Part shown: in pieces, positions 34,546 to 43,934 of the stretch
Layout: each line of letters opens with the position of its first letter
Numbering within the stretch: position 1 is the first letter of the stretch
Assembly: GCA_947460175.1 (NCBI GenBank)
Contig: CANHGW010000001.1
Coordinates: 124,001-188,000 of the forward strand
Source of the DNA: Bacteroidota bacterium
Lineage (GTDB): Bacteria; Bacteroidota; Bacteroidia; Chitinophagales; Chitinophagaceae
Length of the DNA: 64,000 nucleotides
Reading direction: 5' to 3'
Notes under the pieces: model-generated
The model's database searches: none
What the model saw: only the letters and a program-made list of their open reading frames with translations
Told to the model about the DNA's origin: nothing
Program-made: the position numbers and the translations under genes

Positions 34546-37500
34546 TTGTATAATTTACTTAAAATATTTTTAATTGTATTTTTTAGCTATGTTAATTGCT
34601 CCATAGCCAAAGATTCTATTGTAAATTCATTTAGGATCAAAACATTGACAATGGACGATGGTCTATCGCAAGGTTCCAATTATTTCAAATACGAAGATAG
34701 TAAGGGGTTTATGTGGATTACTGGGAATGATGCTATAAATAGATATGATGGCAAAACAGTGAAGGTTTACAATAAAGAAAAATACTTTAAAAACTGCCCA
34801 ATCCTTCAACAAGGCTATGGATTTACCGAAGACACTAAATGCAATATTTATATCGGTAGTATACGGGGTTTGTATATCTATGTAAGAAATGAAGATCGGT
34901 TTATATTAAAAAATATTTTCCCAAATGAAAAGGAACAGGTCGCAATGCCATTTGGGTATTACAATGGGAAAATATGGTGTTTTAATAAAAACTACAACAT
35001 TGTATCTTATGATGTTGAAAAAGGTATTGTGAAGCACGAATTCCAACTGAATGTATCTCCAATAAAGTCGATTCATATATATGAACTATCAGGAAACTCG
35101 TTTTATTTTCATTATCCATTCATTGATCATAATGGAATAATTTGGATTACAACTGAGAAGAATGTGTACACATTGAATCTAAGCTCAAAAGAAATAGCAA
35201 ACCCACTTTCATCCTTCATATATCCCAAACAATCTAAAACCTATTTCTGTTGCCATTATGATAAAACTAATAACCATATTTATTGGGGGACTCAGCATAG
35301 CATTATTGATTATGATATAGAAAATAAACTATTTCAAGAACTATTCAATATAGGCTCCTCAAAAATATCGATCGTTGCTTCCATTACATCTAACGAAAAT
35401 ATGTTGATTTTCAGAGAAGGTAATCAACTTGTTTTTTTATCAAAAAATGAAAAAAATAAATTGCCAATTTCACCTGTTATAGTCAAAAAATATAACAGGT
35501 CCTATGGGTTTACTTTTGATAAAAGTAACAGGCTTTGGTTATGTGATGATGGTAATGGGCAGGTAATATTTAATTTTAATCAGCCTGTACTCAATAAAGA
35601 ACCTAATGACAATTTAATTTTGAATTTTTTTGAAAATATGGGCGCCAATCGATTTGTCGAAATGCCCGATTCAACAGTTAGTATTCCAAACTATCTAAAT
35701 GGTTGTAATATAATGGTTAGTCATGATAACAAAAAAAGGACTTTCCAAAAACATGATTTGCCTTTTCTAAAAGATATATTTATATATGAATGTACAACAG
35801 ACAAAGCAAGAAAAGGCTTTTGGTTAATCAGTGGATTTCATTCAAATACAAATCCGAAAAGAACCATTTCATTTATAGATCAACATTATAGACTCAAATA
35901 CAATATTCAATTACCCAAATATGACACCTTAGGAATTGCACAAGACATTCAAGTGCTAAAAGACGGCAGCGTATTGTGTTCATTTGAAACTGGATTGTAT
36001 TGGATCAATACAATTTCGAAAACACTTGAAAAAGCGCAAGGTGATTACTTATTAAAACCGTTTAAAATAAATCAACTGAATGAAAATAAAATAGCAGTCA
36101 GTTATTTAAACGGCCATATGAATCTTATTAAAATTGAAAAAGACAATTTACTCCAATTTGAAAAAGCAATACTCCCGGGTGTCCAATCATTTTATATACA
36201 AGTTGATACGATACGTAAATGTTATTGGACAGGAACTAATCAGGGTGTGTATTTATTAGATAATAATTTTCAAATTATTAAAAAATTTGACATTAGCACC
36301 GGATTGGCAGGCACCTATATATATGGTCTATTATTAGACAACGATGGCAATGTGTATTGCAGTCATCAACATGGGTTAAGTTCTATAAATGCTGAAACTC
36401 ATCAGATAATTAATTTTGATAAAAGCGATGGAATTCAAGGGTGGGATTACAACAATAGATCTTTCCTTAAAACATCGGATGGCACATTATTTTTTGGGGG
36501 AAACAATGGATTTAATTATTTTAAACCCCCATTAGATTTCACTTCTTATTACAAACCTGAAGTATATGTAGATGAAATATTAGTAAACAATATCACATAT
36601 AACTCGAAACTAAATGCTGATATAATTAATTTACTTGACCTAGATTACAAACAAAATAATATATCAATTAAAGCAATTGTAAAAGATCTCTTAAATGCTG
36701 ATCAACGGCAAATAATATACAGAATTACTGAAAAAGAGACCACGTGGAATTACTTGCCCAATAATAGTACACTGCGATTTACTAATTTAGCTCCAGATGA
36801 TTATACATTAGAGTTAGGCACGTATGACAAGTATTCCAACAAAGAATTAATTCAAAAGAAAATAATTATTTCTATCGCTTCGCCTTTTTATTATAAAAGT
36901 TGGTTTTGGATCCTTAGTTCAATTGTTGCCACTGCTTTGGTATTTATTTTTATTAATAATCGAAAACAGGCCAAACATAAAGTATTAAAAGATCAACAAA
37001 TAGCACTAGAAAAACAACGCGCAAAAATAACTGCTGATCTACATGATGATATAGGTGCCACTTTAAGCAGTTTGCAAATTAATAGCGCGGTTGCAAATAA
37101 ACTGATTGCTTCTAATACATCCAAGGCACAACATGTATTGAATAAAATCGAGGATCAATCTCGCGAATTAGCAGATAAAATAGGTGATATTATTTGGAGT
37201 ATGAAACCGGGCAAAGATGAATTTATGACCATGAGTAGTAGAATTAAGACTTTTGCAAATGATATACTTTCTTCTACAAGTATTCACTACACAATTCAAA
37301 TTGACCCAAAAGTTGATACACTTATACAAGATATTTCAGTTAGAAAAAATATTGTACTTATTACTAAAGAAGCTATCAATAATGCAGCCAAGTATAGCAA
37401 GGCTTCTGAACTCGAAATACGTCTCAACTATGAACACAATAATTTAGTTTTAGAAATTTCAGACAATGGCTTAGGATTTGAGCTTGAAAATGTGAAGGGT

Positions 37501-37611
37501 AATGGAATTCGCAACATAAAAAAAAGAACCGAAGAATTACATGGCAACCTAGAAATAAAAAGCTCCCTTAATTTAGGTTGTCATGTACGTGTTACCATTC
37601 CCTGTCCCTAA
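34546..37611 (+). CDS. Hybrid-type sensor kinase: beta-propeller, Y_Y_Y domain, LytS/NarX-like kinase
   Basis: About 1020 residues. After a hydrophobic N-terminus (LLKIFLIVFFSYVNC) come about 680 residues of two-component-regulator propeller repeats (MWITGNDAINRYDGKTV; IWITTEKNVYTLNLSS). Then a Y_Y_Y-type domain (TLRFTNLAPDDYTLELGTYD), one membrane helix (WFWILSSIVATALVFIFI), a HisKA_3-type site TADLHDDIGATLSSLQIN and an ATPase domain (ITKEAINNAAKYSKA). No ATG precedes the signal segment. TTG at 34546 is chosen because the upstream TTG at 34516 lies inside a promoter-like CAAATTTG; either is possible. The NarL-type regulator follows. Confidence 0.88.
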   Translation: MYNLLKIFLIVFFSYVNCSIAKDSIVNSFRIKTLTMDDGLSQGSNYFKYEDSKGFMWITGNDAINRYDGKTVKVYNKEKYFKNCPILQQGYGFTEDTKCNIYIGSIRGLYIYVRNEDRFILKNIFPNEKEQVAMPFGYYNGKIWCFNKNYNIVSYDVEKGIVKHEFQLNVSPIKSIHIYELSGNSFYFHYPFIDHNGIIWITTEKNVYTLNLSSKEIANPLSSFIYPKQSKTYFCCHYDKTNNHIYWGTQHSIIDYDIENKLFQELFNIGSSKISIVASITSNENMLIFREGNQLVFLSKNEKNKLPISPVIVKKYNRSYGFTFDKSNRLWLCDDGNGQVIFNFNQPVLNKEPNDNLILNFFENMGANRFVEMPDSTVSIPNYLNGCNIMVSHDNKKRTFQKHDLPFLKDIFIYECTTDKARKGFWLISGFHSNTNPKRTISFIDQHYRLKYNIQLPKYDTLGIAQDIQVLKDGSVLCSFETGLYWINTISKTLEKAQGDYLLKPFKINQLNENKIAVSYLNGHMNLIKIEKDNLLQFEKAILPGVQSFYIQVDTIRKCYWTGTNQGVYLLDNNFQIIKKFDISTGLAGTYIYGLLLDNDGNVYCSHQHGLSSINAETHQIINFDKSDGIQGWDYNNRSFLKTSDGTLFFGGNNGFNYFKPPLDFTSYYKPEVYVDEILVNNITYNSKLNADIINLLDLDYKQNNISIKAIVKDLLNADQRQIIYRITEKETTWNYLPNNSTLRFTNLAPDDYTLELGTYDKYSNKELIQKKIIISIASPFYYKSWFWILSSIVATALVFIFINNRKQAKHKVLKDQQIALEKQRAKITADLHDDIGATLSSLQINSAVANKLIASNTSKAQHVLNKIEDQSRELADKIGDIIWSMKPGKDEFMTMSSRIKTFANDILSSTSIHYTIQIDPKVDTLIQDISVRKNIVLITKEAINNAAKYSKASELEIRLNYEHNNLVLEISDNGLGFELENVKGNGIRNIKKRTEELHGNLEIKSSLNLGCHVRVTIPCP

Positions 37612-37643
37612 TTTTAGTTACATAATAAAATAAATAAAATCTA

Positions 37644-37651
37644 TATGTTTG
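37644..37651 (+). promoter_or_regulatory. Candidate -7 box before the NarL-type regulator
   Basis: TATGTTTG, exact TAnnTTTG, 4 nt before the ATG at 37656. It could allow the regulator to be made independently of the kinase. Confidence 0.35.
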
Positions 37652-37655
37652 CTAA

Positions 37656-38276
37656 ATGCAAATACGCCTTTTTATATATGATGACAATGCTGACCGAAGA
37701 GATAGTTTAAGAGCATTATTAAGTTTAAACGACAATCTAAAATATGTAGGTGAAGCTCCTAATTGTTTACATGTAAAAGAAGAAATTGAAAAATATTATC
37801 CCGATGTTGTACTTATGGATATCAATATGCCAGAAGTAGATGGCATTGAAGGACTAAAAATTATTAAAAGTACTTATCCAGAAATTAAAGTTTTAATTCA
37901 AACAGCCTTTGATGATAGTGATAAAATATTCACATGTATCAAAAATGGTGCTAGTGGCTATATTCTCAAGAATGATAAGCCTCAGCGAATTTTGCAAGCT
38001 ATAGAAGAAGTATACCAAGGTGGCGCTTCTATGAATCCTGCCATTGCACAAAAAGTATTAGATTTTTTCACACCACAAAAAACAAAATCACCTTTAAGCC
38101 CTAAAGAAAATGAAGTTTTAGCATTACTTGCAGAAGGACTAAGTTATAAAATGGTTGCTGATAAGCTAGGTGTAAGTTATTCAACTATCAACACACATAT
38201 AAAACGAATTTACGAAAAACTGCACATTTCATCGTTGGGCGAGGCCATAGCCTACTATTATAAAAATGTAAAATAA
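37656..38276 (+). CDS. NarL/FixJ-type response regulator
   Basis: 206 residues. Receiver domain with DVVLMDINMPEVDGIEGLK (phospho-Asp about residue 53), Thr in LIQTAFDD and Lys in GYILKND. C-terminal LuxR-type helix-turn-helix: LSPKENEVLALLAEGLSYKM and TINTHIKRIYEKL. It follows the propeller kinase by 44 nt and is its obvious partner. A terminator comes after it. Confidence 0.95.
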   Translation: MQIRLFIYDDNADRRDSLRALLSLNDNLKYVGEAPNCLHVKEEIEKYYPDVVLMDINMPEVDGIEGLKIIKSTYPEIKVLIQTAFDDSDKIFTCIKNGASGYILKNDKPQRILQAIEEVYQGGASMNPAIAQKVLDFFTPQKTKSPLSPKENEVLALLAEGLSYKMVADKLGVSYSTINTHIKRIYEKLHISSLGEAIAYYYKNVK

Positions 38277-38312
38277 ATATCTCATTTCATACAATTTACG
38301 AATCAATAAAAG

Positions 38313-38335
38313 TCCCTACAATTAGGGATTTTTTT
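38313..38335 (+). terminator. Intrinsic terminator behind the NarL-type regulator
   Basis: TCCCTA-CAAT-TAGGGA followed by seven T residues. Confidence 0.88.
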
Positions 38336-38441
38336 AGTTTATATAGTTATCATCTTTGTATCAGAATTATTTCACTATAACAACAACAGAGAAGCCGAAA
38401 ACTGATTAGAGTAGGCAAAAAAATAACTAAAATTTACAATT

Positions 38442-40525
38442 ATGAAAAAACAACTTTTAACGATAGCATTATTACTCGCTATTCATTTTGCAAACGCACA
38501 AGCACCAATTATACCAGCAGGTAATTCTTTTCCAAATGGATTTGGGATTGGCGTTCCAGTTGGAGCTAATTATTCAGATGCCGCATTACATGTAAGAGCA
38601 TTGGATAACAACTTTTATGGCTCTGGAAATGGACAAACCATTTTTTACGGCGAACTACAACGTGCACAAAACGGAGACAATATCCGTATCATGAATGCTA
38701 AAGGTGGGGCAGGTAATTCATTCGCGCCTTTACTATGGGTACTAACGTGACCGACAATTTATCATGTGGATTAAACCTAAGTGCTAATATTCGAAGCACT
38801 GTTGATTTAGGAACTACTCCAGCAATGATATTTTCAACTCTAGTTAATTTTATGCCTTCTTCTAGTCTTGAAAATCCACCTATACCTTATGGCACTGTTG
38901 GTCCTATTGTAACAAGACCTTTATTTCAGTGGAGAAATTCTTCAGCTCAATTAATGACTATCACTCCTCAAACTGCTGCCAATGGAGATGCTCGATTAGG
39001 TTTAGGAACTGCAACACCTGCATGGAAATTGGATATTACTTCACCTTTTACCAATGATGGCATTCGAGTGACTCAAACTACCACATCAGCTGCCACATTG
39101 AAACTCAAAGGAGGTGGTACAGGTTCAAAAGAATGGTCGTTATGGTCTGGCGGTTCAGGCAGTAGTATAGGTGCTGGCAATTTTGGCATTTGGGATCCTA
39201 CGCCTAGTAGATATAGAATGAGTATTAATGGAACAACAGGCAATTTACGTATTGGTGGGACTGCAATTCTTGCAAATGCTACTCATCGATTACATGTAAT
39301 ACCAGAAAGTCCAAATTTTGATCCAGTTCGCTTTGAAGGATTAAATTTTGCTGCAGATCCATTTATTATTACTGCAGATATTAATGGCGTTTTACACAAA
39401 ATTAATTCCACTGGATTTGGAGGAATTTCAAATAGCTGTACAACTGCAAGCTTTATTCCTATGGTACAAACTACAGGATCTGGCAACCTCACTTGTAGCC
39501 AAATCTTTGACAATGGTAATGTAGGAGTAAACACAATTACTCCAACGAACAAATTACATGTAGTACCTGTAATTGGTTTCGATCCCGTTCGTTTCGAAAA
39601 TTTAAATTCATCAAACGACACTACAATTGTTACAACAGATGCTTTGGGAGTATTACATACAATTGGAATAAGTTCTTTATTGTCAGGTACCGGTACTACT
39701 GGAATCAATAGTAATTGCAGCACTGCAAATTTTGTACCTAAAGTACAAACTACAGGTTCTGGTGATTTAACATGTAGTCAAATATATGACAATGGTTCCG
39801 AGGTTGGTATTGGTACTTCTACCCCCGCTGCTGGTTGGGAATTGGAAGTCAATGGTGATATAAAATGTGTTTCGCTTTGGGCAACTTCAGATGCTAAATT
39901 CAAAAAAGATATAACTCCATTAAAAAATGCAAATGATATTATCAGCAAACTTCAAGGTGTAACGTATAATTGGAGAACAGAAGAATTTAAATCAAAAAAA
40001 TTCTCTTCCGAAAATCAAATAGGATTCATCGCACAAGAAATACAAAAAGTATTGCCTGCTGCTGTAACCAAAGATGCTAATGGTGATTATGCAATTAATT
40101 ATATCGAAATAATTCCTGTATTGACTGAAGCAATGAAAGAACAAAATGCAACCATAGAAAATCAAAATTCTAAAATTGAAAATTTAGAAAATCAATTGGC
40201 AGAAATCAAAGCAATGCTTTCAAATGGCAATAAATCAAGTTTGAATACCAATACACAAATTGCAAATAACAATATCAAAATTTATCCTAATCCTATACGC
40301 AATAATAATTTAAATATTGAAATGTATACTCACAACGAAGGATCTGTTTGGGTAACAATTTCGGACATGCAAGGTAAAGAAGTAGCACGCAAACAATTTA
40401 CAACATGCGCTAATTGTACAAACAATCTAACATTTGATTTACCTCAATTAAGTAATGGCAATTATCATGTTAGTATACTAGCTGATGGACAAATAACTAC
40501 TGAGAAATTTACAATCGCTAAATAA
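38442..40525 (+). pseudogene. T9SS protein with peptidase S74 chaperone domain, interrupted by a frameshift
   Basis: The first 102 codons (signal peptide MKKQLLTIALLLAIHFANAQ, then AALHVRALDNNFYG) run to TGA at 38748-38750; the rest continues in another frame from about 38735 to 40525. One extra G in the GGG run at 38737-38739 would read APLLWGTNVTDN and restore one protein of about 694 residues. The second part has two ~100-residue repeats (FDPVRFE ... TTGSGNLTCSQIFDNG and TTGSGDLTCSQIYDNG), and a peptidase S74 intramolecular chaperone domain starting at SDAKFKKDITPL. It ends with a coiled coil and a type A sorting domain (IYPNPIRNN). A sequencing error is as likely as a true mutation. Confidence 0.8.
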
Positions 40526-40546
40526 ATCCAACTATGACAAAAAGAG

Positions 40547-40575
40547 AAGCGCAAGTTTTCACTTGCGCTTTTTTT
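40547..40575. terminator. Bidirectional intrinsic terminator
   Basis: Perfect 10-bp stem AAGCGCAAGT / ACTTGCGCTT with TTTC loop and T-run; separates the S74 gene from the convergent efflux adaptor gene. Confidence 0.9.
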
Positions 40576-40581
40576 AATTAG

Positions 40582-41931
40582 TTATTCCCCACTATCGTCT
40601 TCTTTCTTCTTCTTTTCAAACAAATCTTTTTTAGGCACTACTTTTACTTTCATATCCTTTTTCAATGTACGGGCAATAGCACTAAATGGCGCTATCACTA
40701 CCTTATCCCCTTCCTTCAATCCTGATATTATCTCAATATGCAAATTATCTTGCACACCTGTTTTTACTTCTTTTAATGTTGTCATATTATTTTCATTTAC
40801 AACAAATACATACTCTTTGATTTTATCATCTTTTACTTTGACCTCTTCCTCGTTGGTCTCTTCTTCACGAGTTGTAACAGCATTGATAGGAACAGATACG
40901 ACTTGCAATTGGTGCCGAGTTAGTATTTCTACTGAAGCTGACATGCCTGGTCTGAAAGGAAAATTACCAGTATTTAATGACAACAAATCCTGATAACTTT
41001 CAGTCAATAATTCAACACTCACCGTATAGTTAGTTACTTGATCGGTTAATGATGAAATGGATTGTTGTAATCCTGTTGCAGTACTCGATTGTGAAATTTT
41101 TACTACTACACCTTTAAATACTCTTGATGGATACGCCTCCACTTCCACATTGGCTGTATCGCCATACTTTACTTTTTGTATATCATTCTCACCTACTTCT
41201 ACATCCACCTTCATTTTACTCATATCAGCTACTCGCATGATTTCAGTACCAGCCATTTGAGCAGTACCAACAACTCGCTCTCCCTTCTTTACAAACAACT
41301 TTGATACAATACCCGTCATAGGCGAATAAATCGTAGTACGTTGCAAGGACTGTTGAGCTTCATTCACATTAGCGCGTGCACCATCTACACTGTATCGATT
41401 TCCATTGATACTTTCCATAGCTGCATTATAGGTAGCCTTTGCGGCTTTGTAAGATGCTTCTGCATTTTCAAATTCCATGGCACTAATTACCTTCTCTTCA
41501 AATAAACTTTTATTGCGCATATAAGCAGCCGTAGCTTGTTCGAGTTGCGCCTTTGCTTGTTGCATCAATGCGCTTGCATTGGATACAGATGATCGCGATT
41601 GATTTAATTGTGCATTGGCTTTATTCACCATCGATTTATACATGGTTGAATTAATAGCTGCCAATACTTGTCCTTTGCGAACACTATCCCCTTCTTCAAT
41701 ATATAATTCTGTAATTTCTCCAGATACATCAGGGCTAATTTTCACTTCAGATACTGGATATATTTTCCCACTAGCCGAAACTGATTCTATGATATCATGT
41801 TTACTTACAGGCTCTATAGCCACCTTAGGTGTATGATCGTTCCCTAATAATCCAGCTTTTGAAAGCGCTATAAGTACTCCAATTAACACAACAACTCCAC
41901 CTATAATCCAATACAGTTTTTTACCACTCAT
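40582..41931 (-). CDS. Efflux pump periplasmic adaptor (HlyD/MacA family)
   Basis: 449 residues. One N-terminal membrane helix (about 7-25), a biotinyl-lipoyl half (GEITELYIEEGDSVRKGQVLA), a long alpha hairpin rich in Ala and Gln (about 85-185), the second lipoyl half (YSPMTGIVSKLFVKKGERV), then beta-barrel and membrane-proximal domains. The C-terminus is strongly charged (LFEKKKKEDDSGE). It bridges an inner-membrane transporter and TolC. The TolC gene is 14 nt upstream, but no inner-membrane pump follows; a terminator does. Confidence 0.93.
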   Translation of the reverse strand: MSGKKLYWIIGGVVVLIGVLIALSKAGLLGNDHTPKVAIEPVSKHDIIESVSASGKIYPVSEVKISPDVSGEITELYIEEGDSVRKGQVLAAINSTMYKSMVNKANAQLNQSRSSVSNASALMQQAKAQLEQATAAYMRNKSLFEEKVISAMEFENAEASYKAAKATYNAAMESINGNRYSVDGARANVNEAQQSLQRTTIYSPMTGIVSKLFVKKGERVVGTAQMAGTEIMRVADMSKMKVDVEVGENDIQKVKYGDTANVEVEAYPSRVFKGVVVKISQSSTATGLQQSISSLTDQVTNYTVSVELLTESYQDLLSLNTGNFPFRPGMSASVEILTRHQLQVVSVPINAVTTREEETNEEEVKVKDDKIKEYVFVVNENNMTTLKEVKTGVQDNLHIEIISGLKEGDKVVIAPFSAIARTLKKDMKVKVVPKKDLFEKKKKEDDSGE

Positions 41932-41945
41932 TTTTTATTTCGGTA

Positions 41946-43766
41946 TTATAATTTTAACGGATTACCCATATAATAATCCAATACTTTTAATTTAAAAATC
42001 AAATCATACTTAGCTGCTAACGTTGATGTACTTGCATTATTGAAACTATTTAGACTTGATGTATATTCAAACGTGTTTATCATTCCTATCGCATAGCGTT
42101 TTACTGAAAAATCCAATGCGCGTTGCGCAGCATCTTCAGCTCGCTTGGCTGACGAATATTTTTGTGAAGCTGCTTTGGCTTGTTCGTAAGCAGTATATAT
42201 ATCTTGCTTAAGTCGTTGCATATCATTATCCATTGCTATTTGCTGACTTACTAATCCAATTTTCGCTTTTTGAATGTTTGTTTTGGCTGAGAACCCATTG
42301 AATATTGGCACATTCAAACTCAATCCTACATTTAATCTTATGTTATTACCATATTGCTTAAACAATGGTCGAGTTTGTGTGGTATAACTATAATCCGGTC
42401 GAGTAATTGCATAACTTGTACCTAATATATTTACATTACCCAATGACACTTCTCCTAAATAATTTTGTCCAGTAATATCTTTTACATTGGATGAAAAATT
42501 GGTTCCAAGGTTTCCAAATATTGACAATTGAGGATATTGAACAGACTTCGCTATATCAAGGGCTTTATTTGCTGACAACAATTTAGTTTGATTGTATTTC
42601 ATTCTATTTTGATTTTCGATTGCAATAGAATAAATAGCCTCAGGTGAAGGCAAGTTGTACATGTTGGTAATCTGCATCATATCTAGATTCGGCGCAGTAA
42701 CATCAAAATTATCTTCGAAATTAAAATTCATCAACGCACGAAGTTGTAACAATGCGATACGCTCATCTGCTTTATTACTTACGAGTGTTGCACTGTCGGA
42801 CGACAATTGCGAAAGCATCTGATATGAATTCAATTCTGGTAATTTACCCGATGTAACCAATTTGATAGTTTGTTGATATTGTTCATTATCCAACTTCAAC
42901 TGTGATTCACTTATTTTCACTTGCTCGCGAGCCAATAAAACTCTAAGAAAACCAGTAGCAACATTTAATGACACATCTTCTTTCAATTGATTATATGCGT
43001 AAGTGGCAGCTTCAATATCATACTTGCTTTGATCTATCTGATGCTTTTTCTGAAACCAACCAAACAAGAGCGCTTGCGAAGACAAGCCTGTGGTATTGTA
43101 CAAAAAGCCTTTTGTAACAAATTGATTGGACGTAGGGTCAATGGATCTACCATAGCTTTCGCCCAATGACATTTCGCCATTTAAATTGGGCAATCGGCTT
43201 GCTTTATTTTGTTCAAATACCAATTTTGCCAATCGCTCATTTAATTCCGATTCTCTTACTTGCAAGTTATTCTCTCTTGCATAGGCAACACACTCATTCA
43301 GCGGCCATACCCCTTGATAGTTTTTAGATGGCTTTTGTTTTTGCACTTCTTCAATAATAGGTTCACGTTTAATAGGGGTTTCTTTTACAACAGGTGGCTT
43401 TATTTTTTTTTCTTTTGGATTGCTCACTTTTTTCTCAGGAGTATTTTTCACCACTTTTTCTTTGCCTTGCTTTCTCTCTAATCTCTTTTTATCTTCAGCT
43501 TCTTTTTTATAAGCAGCCTCTTGTTTTAACCTTAATTCTTCTGCTTCTTTCATTTGCTTAGCTTGTATTTCCTCAGCCACTTTTTTGGCATTTGCAATTG
43601 AATCTGCTGTTCGAGCTGCTTTAGGATTACCATATACTTGTTGAGGTACTATTTTTTTCACCCCGTCTGCTTTTGTAGGTATATATCTTCCCTTCGTTTG
43701 AGCTTGGGTAAAAATGCTTAATGCATTCAATAGAACTAATAATAAAATGCTTAGACTATTTTTCAT
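41946..43766 (-). CDS. TolC family outer membrane channel with charged N-terminal extension
   Basis: 606 residues from the ATG at 43766 (an ATG at 43781 is also in frame). After the signal peptide (ALSIFTQAQ) there is an unusual stretch of about 120 residues rich in Lys and Glu (KEAEELRLKQEAAYKKEAED; EKKIKPPVVKETP), probably a periplasmic coiled coil or linker. The TolC core starts at WPLNECVAYARENNLQVRE and has the usual duplicated helical hairpins, for example EQVKISESQLKLDNEQYQQT and QAKAASQKYSSAKRAEDAAQ. It forms the trimeric exit duct for the adaptor next door. Confidence 0.9.
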   Translation of the reverse strand: MKNSLSILLLVLLNALSIFTQAQTKGRYIPTKADGVKKIVPQQVYGNPKAARTADSIANAKKVAEEIQAKQMKEAEELRLKQEAAYKKEAEDKKRLERKQGKEKVVKNTPEKKVSNPKEKKIKPPVVKETPIKREPIIEEVQKQKPSKNYQGVWPLNECVAYARENNLQVRESELNERLAKLVFEQNKASRLPNLNGEMSLGESYGRSIDPTSNQFVTKGFLYNTTGLSSQALLFGWFQKKHQIDQSKYDIEAATYAYNQLKEDVSLNVATGFLRVLLAREQVKISESQLKLDNEQYQQTIKLVTSGKLPELNSYQMLSQLSSDSATLVSNKADERIALLQLRALMNFNFEDNFDVTAPNLDMMQITNMYNLPSPEAIYSIAIENQNRMKYNQTKLLSANKALDIAKSVQYPQLSIFGNLGTNFSSNVKDITGQNYLGEVSLGNVNILGTSYAITRPDYSYTTQTRPLFKQYGNNIRLNVGLSLNVPIFNGFSAKTNIQKAKIGLVSQQIAMDNDMQRLKQDIYTAYEQAKAASQKYSSAKRAEDAAQRALDFSVKRYAIGMINTFEYTSSLNSFNNASTSTLAAKYDLIFKLKVLDYYMGNPLKL

Positions 43767-43905
43767 GTGTGTATTATTCATTTTTTGTGTGCATGTTGAA
43801 TAAATCAAACAATTAAGTTCAATACTATTCAAGGTTTGCAAAAATAAGGTATTGATCACCTTTATCTGCAGGTTAACGATGTAAATTTAACAAACTAATT
43901 TCTAG

Positions 43906-43913
43906 TATATTTG
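43906..43913 (+). promoter_or_regulatory. Promoter -7 box of nadB
   Basis: TATATTTG, exact TAnnTTTG, 21 nt before the ATG. An AAGGT-N7-ACCTT inverted repeat (about 43846-43862) and a GTTAAC word (43872-43877) lie just upstream. Confidence 0.45.
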
Positions 43914-43934
43914 ATTTTTATTTAAAACAATTAC

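Noticed and set aside
38717-38750. Programmed -1 frameshifting in the S74 gene
   Set aside because: No X-XXY-YYZ heptamer or following structure is visible, and T9SS cargo proteins are not known to use it; a lost G is simpler.
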